64,000 nucleotides of DNA from Humibacter ginsenosidimutans (GTDB lineage Bacteria > Actinomycetota > Actinomycetes > Actinomycetales > Microbacteriaceae): the NCBI RefSeq assembly GCF_007859675.1, contig NZ_CP042305.1:1674001-1738000 (forward strand), written 5' to 3'. This document shows, in pieces, positions 23,132-32,300 of this stretch. The position numbers were made by a program, and so were the translations under genes. The first letter of the stretch is position 1; each line of letters begins with the position of its first letter. Below the pieces are notes generated by a model. That model saw nothing but the letters and a program-made list of their open reading frames with translations, was not told the origin of the DNA and searched no databases.

Positions 23132-24633
23132 CGCTCGTCGGGGATGCCAGCCACATACGCCTGGTTCACGCCGTCGTATGCCGTGAGCACCTGCTCCACC
23201 TCGAGCGGAGCCACGAGCTCGCCGCCCACCTTGAACAGCTCCTTGCTGCGCCCGCTCAGGTGCAGGTAGCCGTCATCGTCGACCCACCCGAGGTCGCCGG
23301 TGCGCAGCCAGCCGTCCTCGTCGATCGCGGCCGCAGCCTGCGCGCTCTCGCCGATGTATTCGCGCGTCACCTGGGGCCCGCGCACCACCAGCTCCCCGCT
23401 CTCCCCCTGCGGGAGCACGTGCCCGTCGAACGGGTCGATCGTGCGGTACTCGGCGAGCCGTCCGTTCGGGATGCCCGTGCCCACCGCAGCGAGTCCACCC
23501 AGCTTCGGTGTGCCGACAACGCTCGACACCAGCTCGATCGAATCCCCCGGCAGCGTGAGGGCGGTCGCCGCCGACACCTCCGTCTGTCCGTACCCGGTGA
23601 AGATCATCTGCGGGTTCAGGTCGGTCATGACCCGGTTCCACAGCCAGACCGGAGCGGGCGCCGCGGCGGAGAACACGGACTGGAGACTGCTGAGGTCGTA
23701 GTCATCCTTCACCGCCTGGTCGACGACGGCGACCGTCATCGTCGGCACGAACAGCACCTCGTTGATGCCGTGCTGCTGGATGAGCTCGAGCGTGGTGCGC
23801 GGGTTGAAGACGCGCTGGGGAACGATCGCGCCGCCGGCGAAGACGGCGGCGAGCATCCCCTCCACATACCCGAACACGTGGTAGAGCGGCAGCGCGAAGC
23901 CGATGCGCCAGCCGTCGTCGAACGCGCGATGGTACGCGGAGCCGTAGGCGCTGCGCAGCAGCATGTCGTGGGTGAGCTCCGCGCCGAGCGCGTGCCCTGT
24001 CGTGCCGGAGGTGAAGACGATGTCGGCGACGTCATCGGCGAGCACCGCCTGCGTCGCCTCGTCGACGAGCTGATCGTCGAGCTCCCGCGACAGCCCGGGA
24101 ACCGTGAGTGCTCCCGACCGCCAGCCCGACTCGGCGAGCACGATCTGCCGCAGTGTGGGCACGTCGTCGCTGTTCACGCCCGACTCCCAGCGGCCGAAAC
24201 GTTCATCGAACACCGCCAGAAAGTCGGTGGCCGCCGAGGAGTCGATGCTGATCAGCACCCTCGCACCCGACTGCTGCAGCCTGGTCACGATCTCGTCGCC
24301 GCGATACAGATAGTTCAGCGCCACGGCCACGGCGCCGACGCGCGCGATCGCGAACTTGACGATCGGATAGTCGAGCCGGTTGTCCATCAGCATGGCCACC
24401 CGATCGCCCTTGCGCACGCCGAGCTCGATCAGGCCCGTCGCCAGTCGCCGTGAGCGTTCAGCGACCTGCGCGTACGTGAGGGTGCCGGCATCCGTCACCA
24501 CATAGGGACGATCCGGATGCCGGGCGACGGCGACGTCGAAGGCCGCGGCCAATGAACGGGGAACCCAGCTGCCGAGCGTGCGCTCCAGTGCGTCACGGCG
24601 GCGGTCGATGTCAGACGACGAGATCGTGTTCAT
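22918..24633 (-). CDS. AMP-forming acyl-CoA synthetase/ligase family
   Basis: The 571-residue protein carries the adenylate-forming motifs in order: FTSGTTG (about 208-214), FTGYGQTE (about 344-351), WLRTGDLGWVDDDGYLHLSGRSKELFK as separate A7/A8 blocks (about 442-468) and the C-terminal TTTGKVQK with catalytic Lys (about 555-562). Such enzymes activate fatty or aromatic acids to acyl-AMP and then to CoA thioesters. The substrate cannot be told from sequence; the length and the YHVFGYVEG segment suit long-chain or benzoate-type ligases. It stands alone between the tRNA gene and sepX. ATG 24633 is the first good start. Confidence 0.85.
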   Translation of the reverse strand: MNTISSSDIDRRRDALERTLGSWVPRSLAAAFDVAVARHPDRPYVVTDAGTLTYAQVAERSRRLATGLIELGVRKGDRVAMLMDNRLDYPIVKFAIARVGAVAVALNYLYRGDEIVTRLQQSGARVLISIDSSAATDFLAVFDERFGRWESGVNSDDVPTLRQIVLAESGWRSGALTVPGLSRELDDQLVDEATQAVLADDVADIVFTSGTTGHALGAELTHDMLLRSAYGSAYHRAFDDGWRIGFALPLYHVFGYVEGMLAAVFAGGAIVPQRVFNPRTTLELIQQHGINEVLFVPTMTVAVVDQAVKDDYDLSSLQSVFSAAAPAPVWLWNRVMTDLNPQMIFTGYGQTEVSAATALTLPGDSIELVSSVVGTPKLGGLAAVGTGIPNGRLAEYRTIDPFDGHVLPQGESGELVVRGPQVTREYIGESAQAAAAIDEDGWLRTGDLGWVDDDGYLHLSGRSKELFKVGGELVAPLEVEQVLTAYDGVNQAYVAGIPDERYGEIGWAWVVAAEDAVLDERALLAHARTHLAPFKVPRGMTVVMVEELPMTTTGKVQKYQLVQWIVEGRPA

Positions 24634-24703
24634 GGCGCGACACTACGCCCGGCCGACGCGGGTGCGCACGGCGAAGTCGGGTCAGACGACCACGCGTCGA
24701 GAA

Positions 24704-25762
24704 TCAGCCGGCGGCGCGCCTGCGACGCAGCGCCTCGTCGAGGTCGATGTGCTCGCTCTCGACGTCGCCGAGCATCCCCATGCTGGAATACCTGCTGGCG
24801 GGTCTCGGCGCCTGCGCCGGCTGTTCGGCGACCTCGCGCTCCGGCTCCTGAGGCTGCTCGCGCACCGGCAACGTCGGAACCTGCGCGGCCGCGAGACGCG
24901 CAGCGCGTTCTTCGAGCTCGGCGCGCGCTGCGGCCCTGCGCAGCGCGACCGCGGCGTCGAGGGATGCCATGGCCGCCGCCGCCCGCGACCCCGGTGACTG
25001 GTACATCGGCTTGGGCAGCGGCTGAGGCTCCCAGCCGTCCGCCTCGTCTGCCGCAGGCTCCGCGACCGGTGCGGGATCTGCGTGCTCCGCGTGATCGTAG
25101 AGGTCGGGGTTCTGCCGCACAACGGGCATCCTGCCGTGTCGCGCCGCCCGGTGGGCCGCGATCTGCTGCGCCAGCCGACGCAGCACAGCGACGGCGCACA
25201 CGAACAGCACGGCCGACGCGGCCAGCAGCCACCACGATCCCGAGATGAGCAGTGAGTGAACCCCGAACACGATGCCGATCACCGACGCGGCGACGGCCCC
25301 TGTCGTGGCCAGCCGCGTGCGTCGCACGGCGCGCATGAACGTGCGCTCTCGCTCGGCGCGGCTCGGCGCCGAGCGCACGTCAGCGCGCTGCACCGCGACC
25401 TCCGCCTCGGCGACATCGGTCGCGCCCAGCGGCGGAAGCTGGTCGTCGTGCGCCGCCTCCGCCCTGGCGATGGCGCGCGCCTCGGATGCCGCATGGGCGC
25501 GCGCGGAAGCCGCAGCCTTCGCCTGCACCTTCTTCAGCAGCCGCTGCTGCCGTGCCACGTCGCGCGCCGTCGGCTCGACCCGCACCTCTTCCGGTGCCTC
25601 CGCGGTCTCAGCGAGAATGCGCAGCGTCTGCTGCAGGCGCACCGCGTTGCGCTCGGCGTTCATGTAGTCGCGACGCCTCAGCCAGGTCGGCACGAGGTAG
25701 GCCAGCCAGAGGGTCGCGGCGAGAGCGATGACGACGCCGCCACTCAATGTCCCCCCGGTCAT
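24704..25762 (-). CDS. sepX: SepX/GlpR-like divisome membrane protein
   Basis: The 352-residue protein starts with a membrane helix followed by a typical motif (LWLAYLVPTWLRRRD, residues about 19-33) and NAVRLQQTLRILAE. A charged coil leads to two adjacent membrane helices (about 170-215), then a long polar Pro/Ala-rich tail. This layout and the LVPxWLRR box match SepX of Streptomyces and GlpR of Corynebacterium, which sit at the division septum and act with the MoeA-like protein Glp. The neighbours (GNAT, galU) are also the conserved ones, but no moeA/glp gene lies between them here. Assignment rests on motif, topology and context. Confidence 0.75.
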   Translation of the reverse strand: MTGGTLSGGVVIALAATLWLAYLVPTWLRRRDYMNAERNAVRLQQTLRILAETAEAPEEVRVEPTARDVARQQRLLKKVQAKAAASARAHAASEARAIARAEAAHDDQLPPLGATDVAEAEVAVQRADVRSAPSRAERERTFMRAVRRTRLATTGAVAASVIGIVFGVHSLLISGSWWLLAASAVLFVCAVAVLRRLAQQIAAHRAARHGRMPVVRQNPDLYDHAEHADPAPVAEPAADEADGWEPQPLPKPMYQSPGSRAAAAMASLDAAVALRRAAARAELEERAARLAAAQVPTLPVREQPQEPEREVAEQPAQAPRPASRYSSMGMLGDVESEHIDLDEALRRRRAAG

Positions 25763-25826
25763 GCCACTACGGTATGCGGCTCGGGGCGGGGCACAGGGGC
25801 GGCTGCTCCGTGTGTCCGCGATTCCA

Positions 25827-26480
25827 TCATCGGGTCCGCGGAACGAGCGGGTGCGCGGCCGCTTCGAGATCGGCCGCCGGAACGTTGGCCGCGTCGAGCG
25901 GGACATCCCCCGCCTTCCATCGTCGCAGCACCCCCTGCGGGATCTCTTCCACCACGAGCGCGAAGCAGAAGTGGTCGCGCCAGTCGCCGTTGATGTGGAT
26001 GTACCGCCTGCGCAGCCCCTCGTACCGGAAGCCGAGCTTCTGCACCACCCGCAGCGAAGGACCGTTCTCGGGCCTGATGCAGATCTCCATGCGGTGCAGC
26101 CCGAGCTGGAAGAAGCAGTAGTCGGTGGCCAGCGCCACCGAGGTGGGCGTGACGCCCTTGCCTGCGAAGCGCTCGGCCACCCAATAGCCGATGGTCGCCG
26201 AGGCGAGCGACCCGTAGGTGATCGACGACACGTTGAGCTGCCCGGCGAGCTCGCCGTCGTATTCCATGACGAACGGCAGCCCGTGACCGGCGCGCGACGA
26301 CGCCTGCAACGACCGGATGCTCGCCCGCGTGTCGAAGGCCGCCGGCCCGTGCGGGCTGGTCGCCTCCCACTGCCTCAGCCACGTGCGGTTGTCGAGCAGC
26401 TCCTTCTCGAGGGCGCGCGCATCCCGCAGTCTGATCGGACGGATGCCGACAGCTGCGTCATTGAGGCTGGGCACGTACAC
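25827..26480 (-). CDS. GNAT N-acetyltransferase, RimJ/RimL-like
   Basis: The 217-residue protein has the RimJ/RimL pattern: IRPIRLRDARALE at the start, IGYWVAERFAGKGVTPTSVALATDYCF (about 96-122, the acetyl-CoA-binding motif A region) and RPENGPSLRVVQKLGFRYEG (about 136-155). It probably acetylates a protein N-terminus or small amine with acetyl-CoA. It sits 30 bases after galU and 64 before sepX on the same strand, likely in one operon, as in other actinobacteria. The start is GTG 26480; a second GTG two codons later is possible. Confidence 0.85.
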   Translation of the reverse strand: MYVPSLNDAAVGIRPIRLRDARALEKELLDNRTWLRQWEATSPHGPAAFDTRASIRSLQASSRAGHGLPFVMEYDGELAGQLNVSSITYGSLASATIGYWVAERFAGKGVTPTSVALATDYCFFQLGLHRMEICIRPENGPSLRVVQKLGFRYEGLRRRYIHINGDWRDHFCFALVVEEIPQGVLRRWKAGDVPLDAANVPAADLEAAAHPLVPRTR

Positions 26481-26510
26481 GGGTCAGTCGCCTGGTTCTC
26501 TCGGTGCGGC

Positions 26511-27455
26511 TCAGTCGTGGCCGGGCGTCTCAATGCCCGGTTCCGCGATCACGTCGCCCTGCACGGGCTCGTCGTCGAGTCCCGCGGCGAACTCCCGCAG
26601 CCACGGCCGGAACCGGGGCCCCAGGTCTTCGCGATCGATCGCCAGCTGCACGATCGACTTGAGGTAGTCCAGCCGGTCACCGGTGTCGTAACGACGGCCG
26701 CGGAACACCACGCCGTAGACGCCGGGGCCGTCGGGGTCTGCCGCCAGCTCCTGGAGGGCGTCCGTCAGCTGGATCTCGCCGCCCTTGCCGGGCGCCGTGT
26801 GCTCCAACACGTCGAACACCTCCGGCTGCAGCACGTAACGGCCGATGATGGCGAGGTTCGACGGGGCATCCTCCGGCGCGGGCTTCTCGACGAGTCCGCG
26901 CACGCGAACGACACCCTCGTCGTCGGTGGCCTCGACATCGGCGGCGCCGTAGAGGTTGATCTGCTCGGGGTCGACCTCGAGCAGCGCGATCACGCTGGCA
27001 CCGCGCCGTTCGGCGACCTCGATCATCGTGGTGAGGAGCTCGTCGCGGCTGTCGATGATGTCATCGCCGAGCAGCACGGCGAAGGGTTGACGTCCCACGT
27101 GCTTGCGGGCGCGCAGCACAGCGTGTCCCAGGCCCTTCGGGTCGCCTTGGCGCACGTAGTGCATGTCGGCCAGCTCGCTCGAGTACATGACCCTGCGCAG
27201 CTTCTCGATGTCACCCTTGGCGACGAGCGTGGACTCGATCTCGGTCGCGCGGTCGAAGTGGTTCTCGAGCGCGTTCTTGTTGCGTCCCGTGATGAGCAGA
27301 ACGTCGTCGAGGCCCGCACCGACCGCTTCTTCGACCACGTACTGAATGGCCGGCTTGTCGACGACAGGCAGCATCTCTTTGGGCATCGCCTTCGTGGCGG
27401 GCAGAAACCGGGTTCCCAGGCCTGCTGCGGGGATGACGGCTTTGGTGATGGCCAT
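26511..27455 (-). CDS. galU: UTP-glucose-1-phosphate uridylyltransferase
   Basis: The 314-residue protein begins AVIPAAGLGTRFLPATKAMPKEMLP (residues about 6-30), the nucleotidyltransferase signature. It then has DKPAIQYVVEEA, LGDDIIDS (metal-binding Asp region, about 129-136), GLVEKPAPEDAPSN (about 190-203) and YDTGDRLDYLKSIVQLA near the end. GalU makes UDP-glucose from UTP and glucose-1-phosphate for cell-wall and exopolysaccharide sugars. The length is normal. It diverges from the folate gene with 56 bases between the starts and leads the galU-rimJ-sepX group. Confidence 0.95.
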   Translation of the reverse strand: MAITKAVIPAAGLGTRFLPATKAMPKEMLPVVDKPAIQYVVEEAVGAGLDDVLLITGRNKNALENHFDRATEIESTLVAKGDIEKLRRVMYSSELADMHYVRQGDPKGLGHAVLRARKHVGRQPFAVLLGDDIIDSRDELLTTMIEVAERRGASVIALLEVDPEQINLYGAADVEATDDEGVVRVRGLVEKPAPEDAPSNLAIIGRYVLQPEVFDVLEHTAPGKGGEIQLTDALQELAADPDGPGVYGVVFRGRRYDTGDRLDYLKSIVQLAIDREDLGPRFRPWLREFAAGLDDEPVQGDVIAEPGIETPGHD

Positions 27456-27499
27456 CTGCTCAGGGTATCGGCTGCCCGGCCTCCATCGACAATCCGCCT

Positions 27500-27505
27500 A
27501 AAATC
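27500..27505 (+). promoter_or_regulatory. -10-like TAAAAT just upstream of the 5-FCL start
   Basis: TAAAAT lies six bases before the ATG at 27512, which would make the transcript leaderless, a common arrangement in actinobacteria. No good -35 is seen at the usual spacing. Confidence 0.3.
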
Positions 27506-27511
27506 GCGGGT

Positions 27512-28094
27512 ATGCCCACCGACCAGAGCAGCGCGAAGCGCGCTCTCCGCGCCGACCTCCGCGAACGCAGGCAGAACCTCACGAGCACCGAGAGGGAGAA
27601 TGCGACCGCCGGCATCACGGCGAACCTGCAGCGTCTCGTCGAGGAACACGATGCCGCCTCGCTCTCCTGTTATCTCTCCGGACAGAACGAGCCGAACACC
27701 AGGCCGTTCCTCAACTGGGCGTTCGCCGAGCACCTGCGAGTGCTGCTGCCGATCAGCAGGGAAGACGGACTGCTCGACTGGACCGTCGACGACGGCGAGT
27801 CCGAGACCCTCGGCATCCACGGCCTGCCGGAGGCCGTCGGCGAGCTGCTCGGTCCGATCGCGATCAACGACGTCGATCTCATCATCGTTCCGGCTGCTGC
27901 CGTCGACGCGTCGGGCATGCGCATGGGGTGGGGCAAGGGCTACTTCGACAAAACCCTGGGCAGCATGGAAAAAATGTCCCCCGGTGTACGCCGTGGTGTT
28001 CGACGGCGAGGTTCTCGACGAGGTGCCCCGCGAACGACACGACGAACCGGTGACCGGCGCGGTGACCCCGACCCGCATCATCCGGTTCCGCTGA
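27512..28094 (+). pseudogene. 5-formyltetrahydrofolate cyclo-ligase, frameshifted by one base
   Basis: The enzyme converts 5-formyl-THF to 5,10-methenyl-THF with ATP. The first 153 codons look normal: KRALRADLRERR, CYLSGQNEPNT, and MRMGWGKGYFDKTL, the ATP/folate-binding motif near the C-terminus. After GSMEK the frame is lost. The rest (CPPVYAVVFDGEVLDE... to PVTGAVTPTRIIRFR) continues in another frame to 28094. Removing one A from the run of six at 27968-27973 restores MEKCPPVYA and gives about 193 residues, the usual size. Without correction, translation runs on out of phase to 28198. Both a real mutation and a homopolymer sequencing error are possible. Confidence 0.85.
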
Positions 28095-28119
28095 CACCAC
28101 CACGATCGAGAGAGAACCG

Positions 28120-28425
28120 ATGCCCACCTATTCCTATAAGTGCGCTGAATGCGGACACGCGTTCGACATCCACCAGTCCTTCAGCGACGACGCACTGACC
28201 GTGTGCCCGGAGTGCGGCGGACCGCTGCGCAAGGTGTTCGGCGCCGTCGGCGTCACGTTCAAGGGATCGGGCTTCTACCGCACCGACTCGCGCGGCGGCT
28301 CGTCCTCGTCGGCACCCGCAGCCAAGAAGGATGCCCCGTCGTCGTCATCGAGCGACTCGAAGCCGGCATCCACCGAGAAGAAGAGTACGCCCGCCGCGCC
28401 GTCGTCAGCGGGTTCTGCCGCCTGA
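28120..28425 (+). CDS. FmdB-family zinc-ribbon protein
   Basis: The 101-residue protein starts PTYSYKCAECGHAFDIHQSF, with CxxC at residues 8-11 and CPECGG at 29-34, and then KVFGAVGVTFKGSGFYRTDSR, the FmdB signature. The zinc ribbon likely binds nucleic acid or a partner; the family is sometimes described as regulatory but no role is proven. The tail (residues 60-101) is Ser/Lys/Pro/Ala low complexity. It lies between the folate gene and mscL on the same strand, a common actinobacterial order. Confidence 0.9.
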   Translation: MPTYSYKCAECGHAFDIHQSFSDDALTVCPECGGPLRKVFGAVGVTFKGSGFYRTDSRGGSSSSAPAAKKDAPSSSSSDSKPASTEKKSTPAAPSSAGSAA

Positions 28426-28486
28426 TCGCACGTTGGTCCGTACCATCTAAGGTGCGAGCCACACCACGACACACTGGGGGGTCACC

Positions 28487-28972
28487 GTGATCAAGGGCTT
28501 CAAAGAGTTCATCATGCGCGGCAACGTGATCGATCTCGCGGTCGCCGTTGTCATCGGCGCTGCGTTCACGGCCGTCGTGAACGCCATCGTCGCCAGCCTG
28601 ATCAACCCGCTGATCAGCGCCGTCTTCAAGGCCGACTCGCTCGACAAGGCCCTCAAGGTGCCGATCCCCACGGTCGGCGGTGGCACCACCTACCTGGCGT
28701 TCGGCGCGATCATCGGCGCCGTCATCCAGTTCCTGGCGGTCGCGCTCGTCGTGTACTTCGTGTTCGTGCTGCCCATGAACCACTTCAGGGAACGGGCGGA
28801 GGCCAAGCGCGCGGTCACAGCGGGCGACGAGGCCGAGGCGCTGCCCGCCGACGTCGAGCTGCTCACGCAGATCCGCGACCTGCTCGCCGCACAGGCCGAC
28901 GCGAACCTGCTCGATGCCGCCAGATCGGAAGCGGCAGGCGGTCGGCACTCCGACGCGCCGCCTTCGGAATAG
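28487..28972 (+). CDS. mscL: Large-conductance mechanosensitive channel MscL
   Basis: The 161-residue protein starts at GTG (28487). The N-terminal amphipathic helix and first membrane helix are clear (KGFKEFIMRGNVIDLAVAV, residues 3-21, then IGAAFTAVVNAI). A periplasmic loop with VPIPTVGGGTTYLAFGA and the second helix (FLAVALVVYFVFVLPMN, about 87-103) follow, then a cytoplasmic bundle (LLTQIRDLLAAQ). MscL opens under membrane tension to release solutes during hypo-osmotic shock. The tail after residue 145 is longer than in the shortest homologues and low complexity. Confidence 0.95.
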   Translation: MIKGFKEFIMRGNVIDLAVAVVIGAAFTAVVNAIVASLINPLISAVFKADSLDKALKVPIPTVGGGTTYLAFGAIIGAVIQFLAVALVVYFVFVLPMNHFRERAEAKRAVTAGDEAEALPADVELLTQIRDLLAAQADANLLDAARSEAAGGRHSDAPPSE

Positions 28973-29051
28973 CGCGCCCGCGCGCCCCGCTCCCCCGGTC
29001 CGAAAGCCGCCGAAGGCGCGGTCGGAGTGAGTCGTGCCCGGTGGGGCGTGC

Positions 29052-29258
29052 TCAGTGCGTCTTGCCCCAGTGCGGCGGAACGTCGCCCTTCAGCCGCTCG
29101 TCGTTGCGGTCGGAACGGTCTCCCCACGCACGGTCGGTGTCGTCGGATGCGCGCACCGCGGCATCCGCACCGGCCTGCGGTGTCGGGTCGGCGCCCGGCG
29201 CGCCGGCGCGCTGAGCCCTCCGGCCCTGCCGCCGTTCGTTCGCACCTGATCGCGTCAC
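29052..29258 (-). CDS. Small hydrophilic protein, unknown function
   Basis: From GTG 29258 the protein is 68 residues; the frame allows up to 79. The start is Arg/Gly rich and the second half is acidic, ending DTDRAWGDRSDRNDERLKGDVPPHWGK in two blocks. Similar short endings (NDERLK...PPHW) occur in small actinobacterial proteins, which supports it as a real gene, but it has no domain. It faces mscL tail to tail and lies downstream of the broken helicase-like gene. Confidence 0.5.
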   Translation of the reverse strand: MTRSGANERRQGRRAQRAGAPGADPTPQAGADAAVRASDDTDRAWGDRSDRNDERLKGDVPPHWGKTH

Positions 29259-29317
29259 GCTCTCCAGCGTACGGGGCCGTGCGCATGGCACGTCCCGCGC
29301 GACGGGGCCGACCCGCG

Positions 29318-32300
29318 TCAGTCGTCCTTCTGCTCGGGCTCGACGGCACCGAGCAGCCGACCGATGCGCAGCGCCACCGCCTCGGGGTCGGCGAACAGCT
29401 CGAAGCTGTGCACCCGCACGTAGTGCCAGCCGAGCCGGCGCAGCACCTCGGGCCGCAGTCGCAGCGACTCCCGCAGGCTCGCCGCGCCCAGCACCCTGTC
29501 GGTCTCGACCACCACGGCTTTGCCCGCGAACGACGCGGCCAGCGGCAGCACACCGCGGTGCCCGAGCTGCACGTTCATGCCGAGCTTCTCGAGCCGGTAC
29601 GCGAGGTCGATGAGCAGGGGCTCGGAGTCGTCGGGGATCTCGTCGTTCGACGACTCGATCTCCTGCGCCTCCTCGAGCACCTGGGCCAGCGCGACGATGC
29701 CGTGCCTCATGCGCGAGTCGTCGATGTCCTCAGGACGGAAGCACGACACGATGTCCATCGCGCGGCGGGCGCGGGTGAGGCCGACCGCGAGCATCCTCTC
29801 TCCGCCCGGCTCGCCGAGCGCGCCGAACGACGAGAGCAGCCGGCCGTGCGGGGTGCGGCCGTAGCCGATCGAGAAGATCACCCGGTCGCGGCTCTGCGCG
29901 ACCGCCTCGTCGAGCGTGACCACCGTGAACGGTTCCGGCCGGTCGCCCATGATGAAGTCGGCCAGCTCCTGCCGCCCCGAGGATGCCGCCAGCACGGCGT
30001 GCTGCACCCGCACCGCGTGCTTCTGGCTCGCCGTGACCACCATGAGCGATTCGCGCGGCCGGTTCAGCGCATGGTCGAGCACGAGCTCAACAACGCGGTT
30101 CACCTCGGCGTCGACGCTCTCCACCGTTCCGGTGTCGCCGTCGGGCATGCCGTGTCCGCCGCGCACATAGCTCAGCGTGAGGCTGGAGTGGCCGAGGAAG
30201 CTGCCGGCCCACGGCAGGGACTCGATCTGTCCGCCGTAGAACCGGCGGTCGACGAGCTCGGCGAGGTCGTCTCCCACCGAGCGGTAGCTGCGGGTGAGAG
30301 TGTAGACGGGGAGCAGGTCGGAGAGCCGGGCCAGTGCCGAGGAGGCGTGGAGGGCATCCACGTCGCGAGGCTCTGCCTGCTCATCGTCGTCGGAGGACGA
30401 CGGGTCGGTGACCGCGATGCGGAACGGCGACGGTGTCTGCGTCACGGGATCGCCGACGGCGACCACCTGGCGCGCCCTGTGCAGCGCGCCGATGCTCTCG
30501 GCGAGAGTGCACGCGCCCGCGTCGACGAGGATGACCGTGTCGAACGCCATCGACGCCGGCAGCGCCGACACGTCGTAGGGCGACGCGAGCCACACCGGCG
30601 CGAGCACGCGGCTCAGCTGCGGTGCCTGCTCCGCGAGGATCGCCGGCGACACCGAGCCGTTCTTCAGCATGCGGCGCAGCGAGTCGGCCTGCTCGATGTT
30701 GTCGGCGAGCGCGATCTTCCACTGCACCGCGAGCTGGGCGGCCAGCAGCTGGCCGGTCGCCGACGCGTGGGCCTGGTCCACCAGCCTGAAGTCGGCCTCG
30801 AGCCGGTCGAGCACCTTGGTGTTGGCGCCGAGCAGCGCGCGGTCGTCGGCCAGCAGTGTCTCGAGCACCGACTGCCACCAGGCGAGTTCCAGCTCGGCCG
30901 CCACGTTGTCGCTCGTGACGTGACGAGCTGACATGTCCGACAGGAGCGGATCCAGCCGCAGCTCGCGGAGCCGAGCGAGCAGTGCCGTGCGCTCCTGCAG
31001 GTTCATGAGCACTTCGGATTCGACGGCGAGCCCGCCGAGCTGCTGCGTCAGCTCGCCGAGGGGCAGCACGAGCAGGGAGTCCTTGGTGCGCGTGCGGCCG
31101 AGCGGGACATCCAGGCTCATCAGGTCTTCTGCGACCTTCTGGTAGGCCACCTGCACGTCGGCGACGCCGACCGGCACGCTCGGCGGCGCGCCCGCCTCCG
31201 CGAACCTGTTCCACAGCGTGCGCTGCTGCTGGATGCGCCGCAGCGCCTCGTTCAGGTCGGCGACGTGACCGCCGGGGCGCACGTATTCCTGAGCCAGCTT
31301 GCGCAGCCGTCGCCTGGTCGCCCCCGACATGCCCGAGTTGTCGCGGCGCGCCGACGTTGCGGTGATCAGCTCGTCGAGAGGACGGTCGAACACGGCGGGC
31401 AGAAACCTGTCGAGGCTCTCGCGCACGTCGGCGAGCAGGCGCAGGTAGATGCCGAGCTCGGCGATGTTGGCGAAGGGGCGCAGCCGGGTTCCCTCGATGA
31501 GCGCGGTGGCCCTGTCGATGAGCCGGGGGACCTCGATGCTGCTCAGCTTCTTGGCGAGCGCGTGCGCCGCCGTCGCCTCCGCCGTGGAGTGGAAGTCGGC
31601 CCCGTACCAGGGCGAGTCGTTCGGCCCGTACCTGAACTCGCCGAGCGCGGCCGCCTTGCGCAGCACGCCTGCCGCCTCCGTGCGGTCGTTCGCGAGCGCC
31701 TCGATCGACGACCTGTCGAGGCGGGCCTTCGTGCGCGGGGGCGACGGCAGCAGCGCCAGACGCGCCAACTCGCCGAGGGCATCCAGCACGCTGACGCCGA
31801 AGGCCTTGTCTCTTCCGGTGAGCGCTCCGCGATAGTCGAGCAGCACCCTGCGCAGGCGCACGAGCGCGTCGTCCACCTCGTCGGCGTTGGGCTTGGTGGT
31901 CTTCTCGTTGCGGGTGATCGAGCGGATGAGATCACGACGCACGGAGCGGGCCGAGACAGCGGCGCCGCCCAGGCCGACCTGGTCGAGGCGGTGGGCGATG
32001 GCATCCAGGCTCGAGCGGCGCGGCCCGACCACGAGCACGCGACGATTACGCGCCACGAGCGCGCCGATCGCGTTGACGACGGTCTGCGTCGCGCCCGTTC
32101 CCGGCAGCGTCTTGACCACGACGGAGTTGCCGCTGGCGATCTGCGCGACGACGCTCTCCTGCTCGGGATCCGCATCGAGCAACAGGGTGTCGATCGACGG
32201 CGGACGAGTGTCTTGCGGCACCACCTCGGCCGGCGAGAACGCGCTCTCGACGCGATCCTTCGCCGACGGGTTGCCGGAGAGCGCCAGCAGCACGTCGTGC

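Noticed and set aside
29027..30931. 634-codon plus-strand open frame opposite the helicase-like gene
   Set aside because: Antisense shadow; the minus-strand frame has helicase-type motifs.
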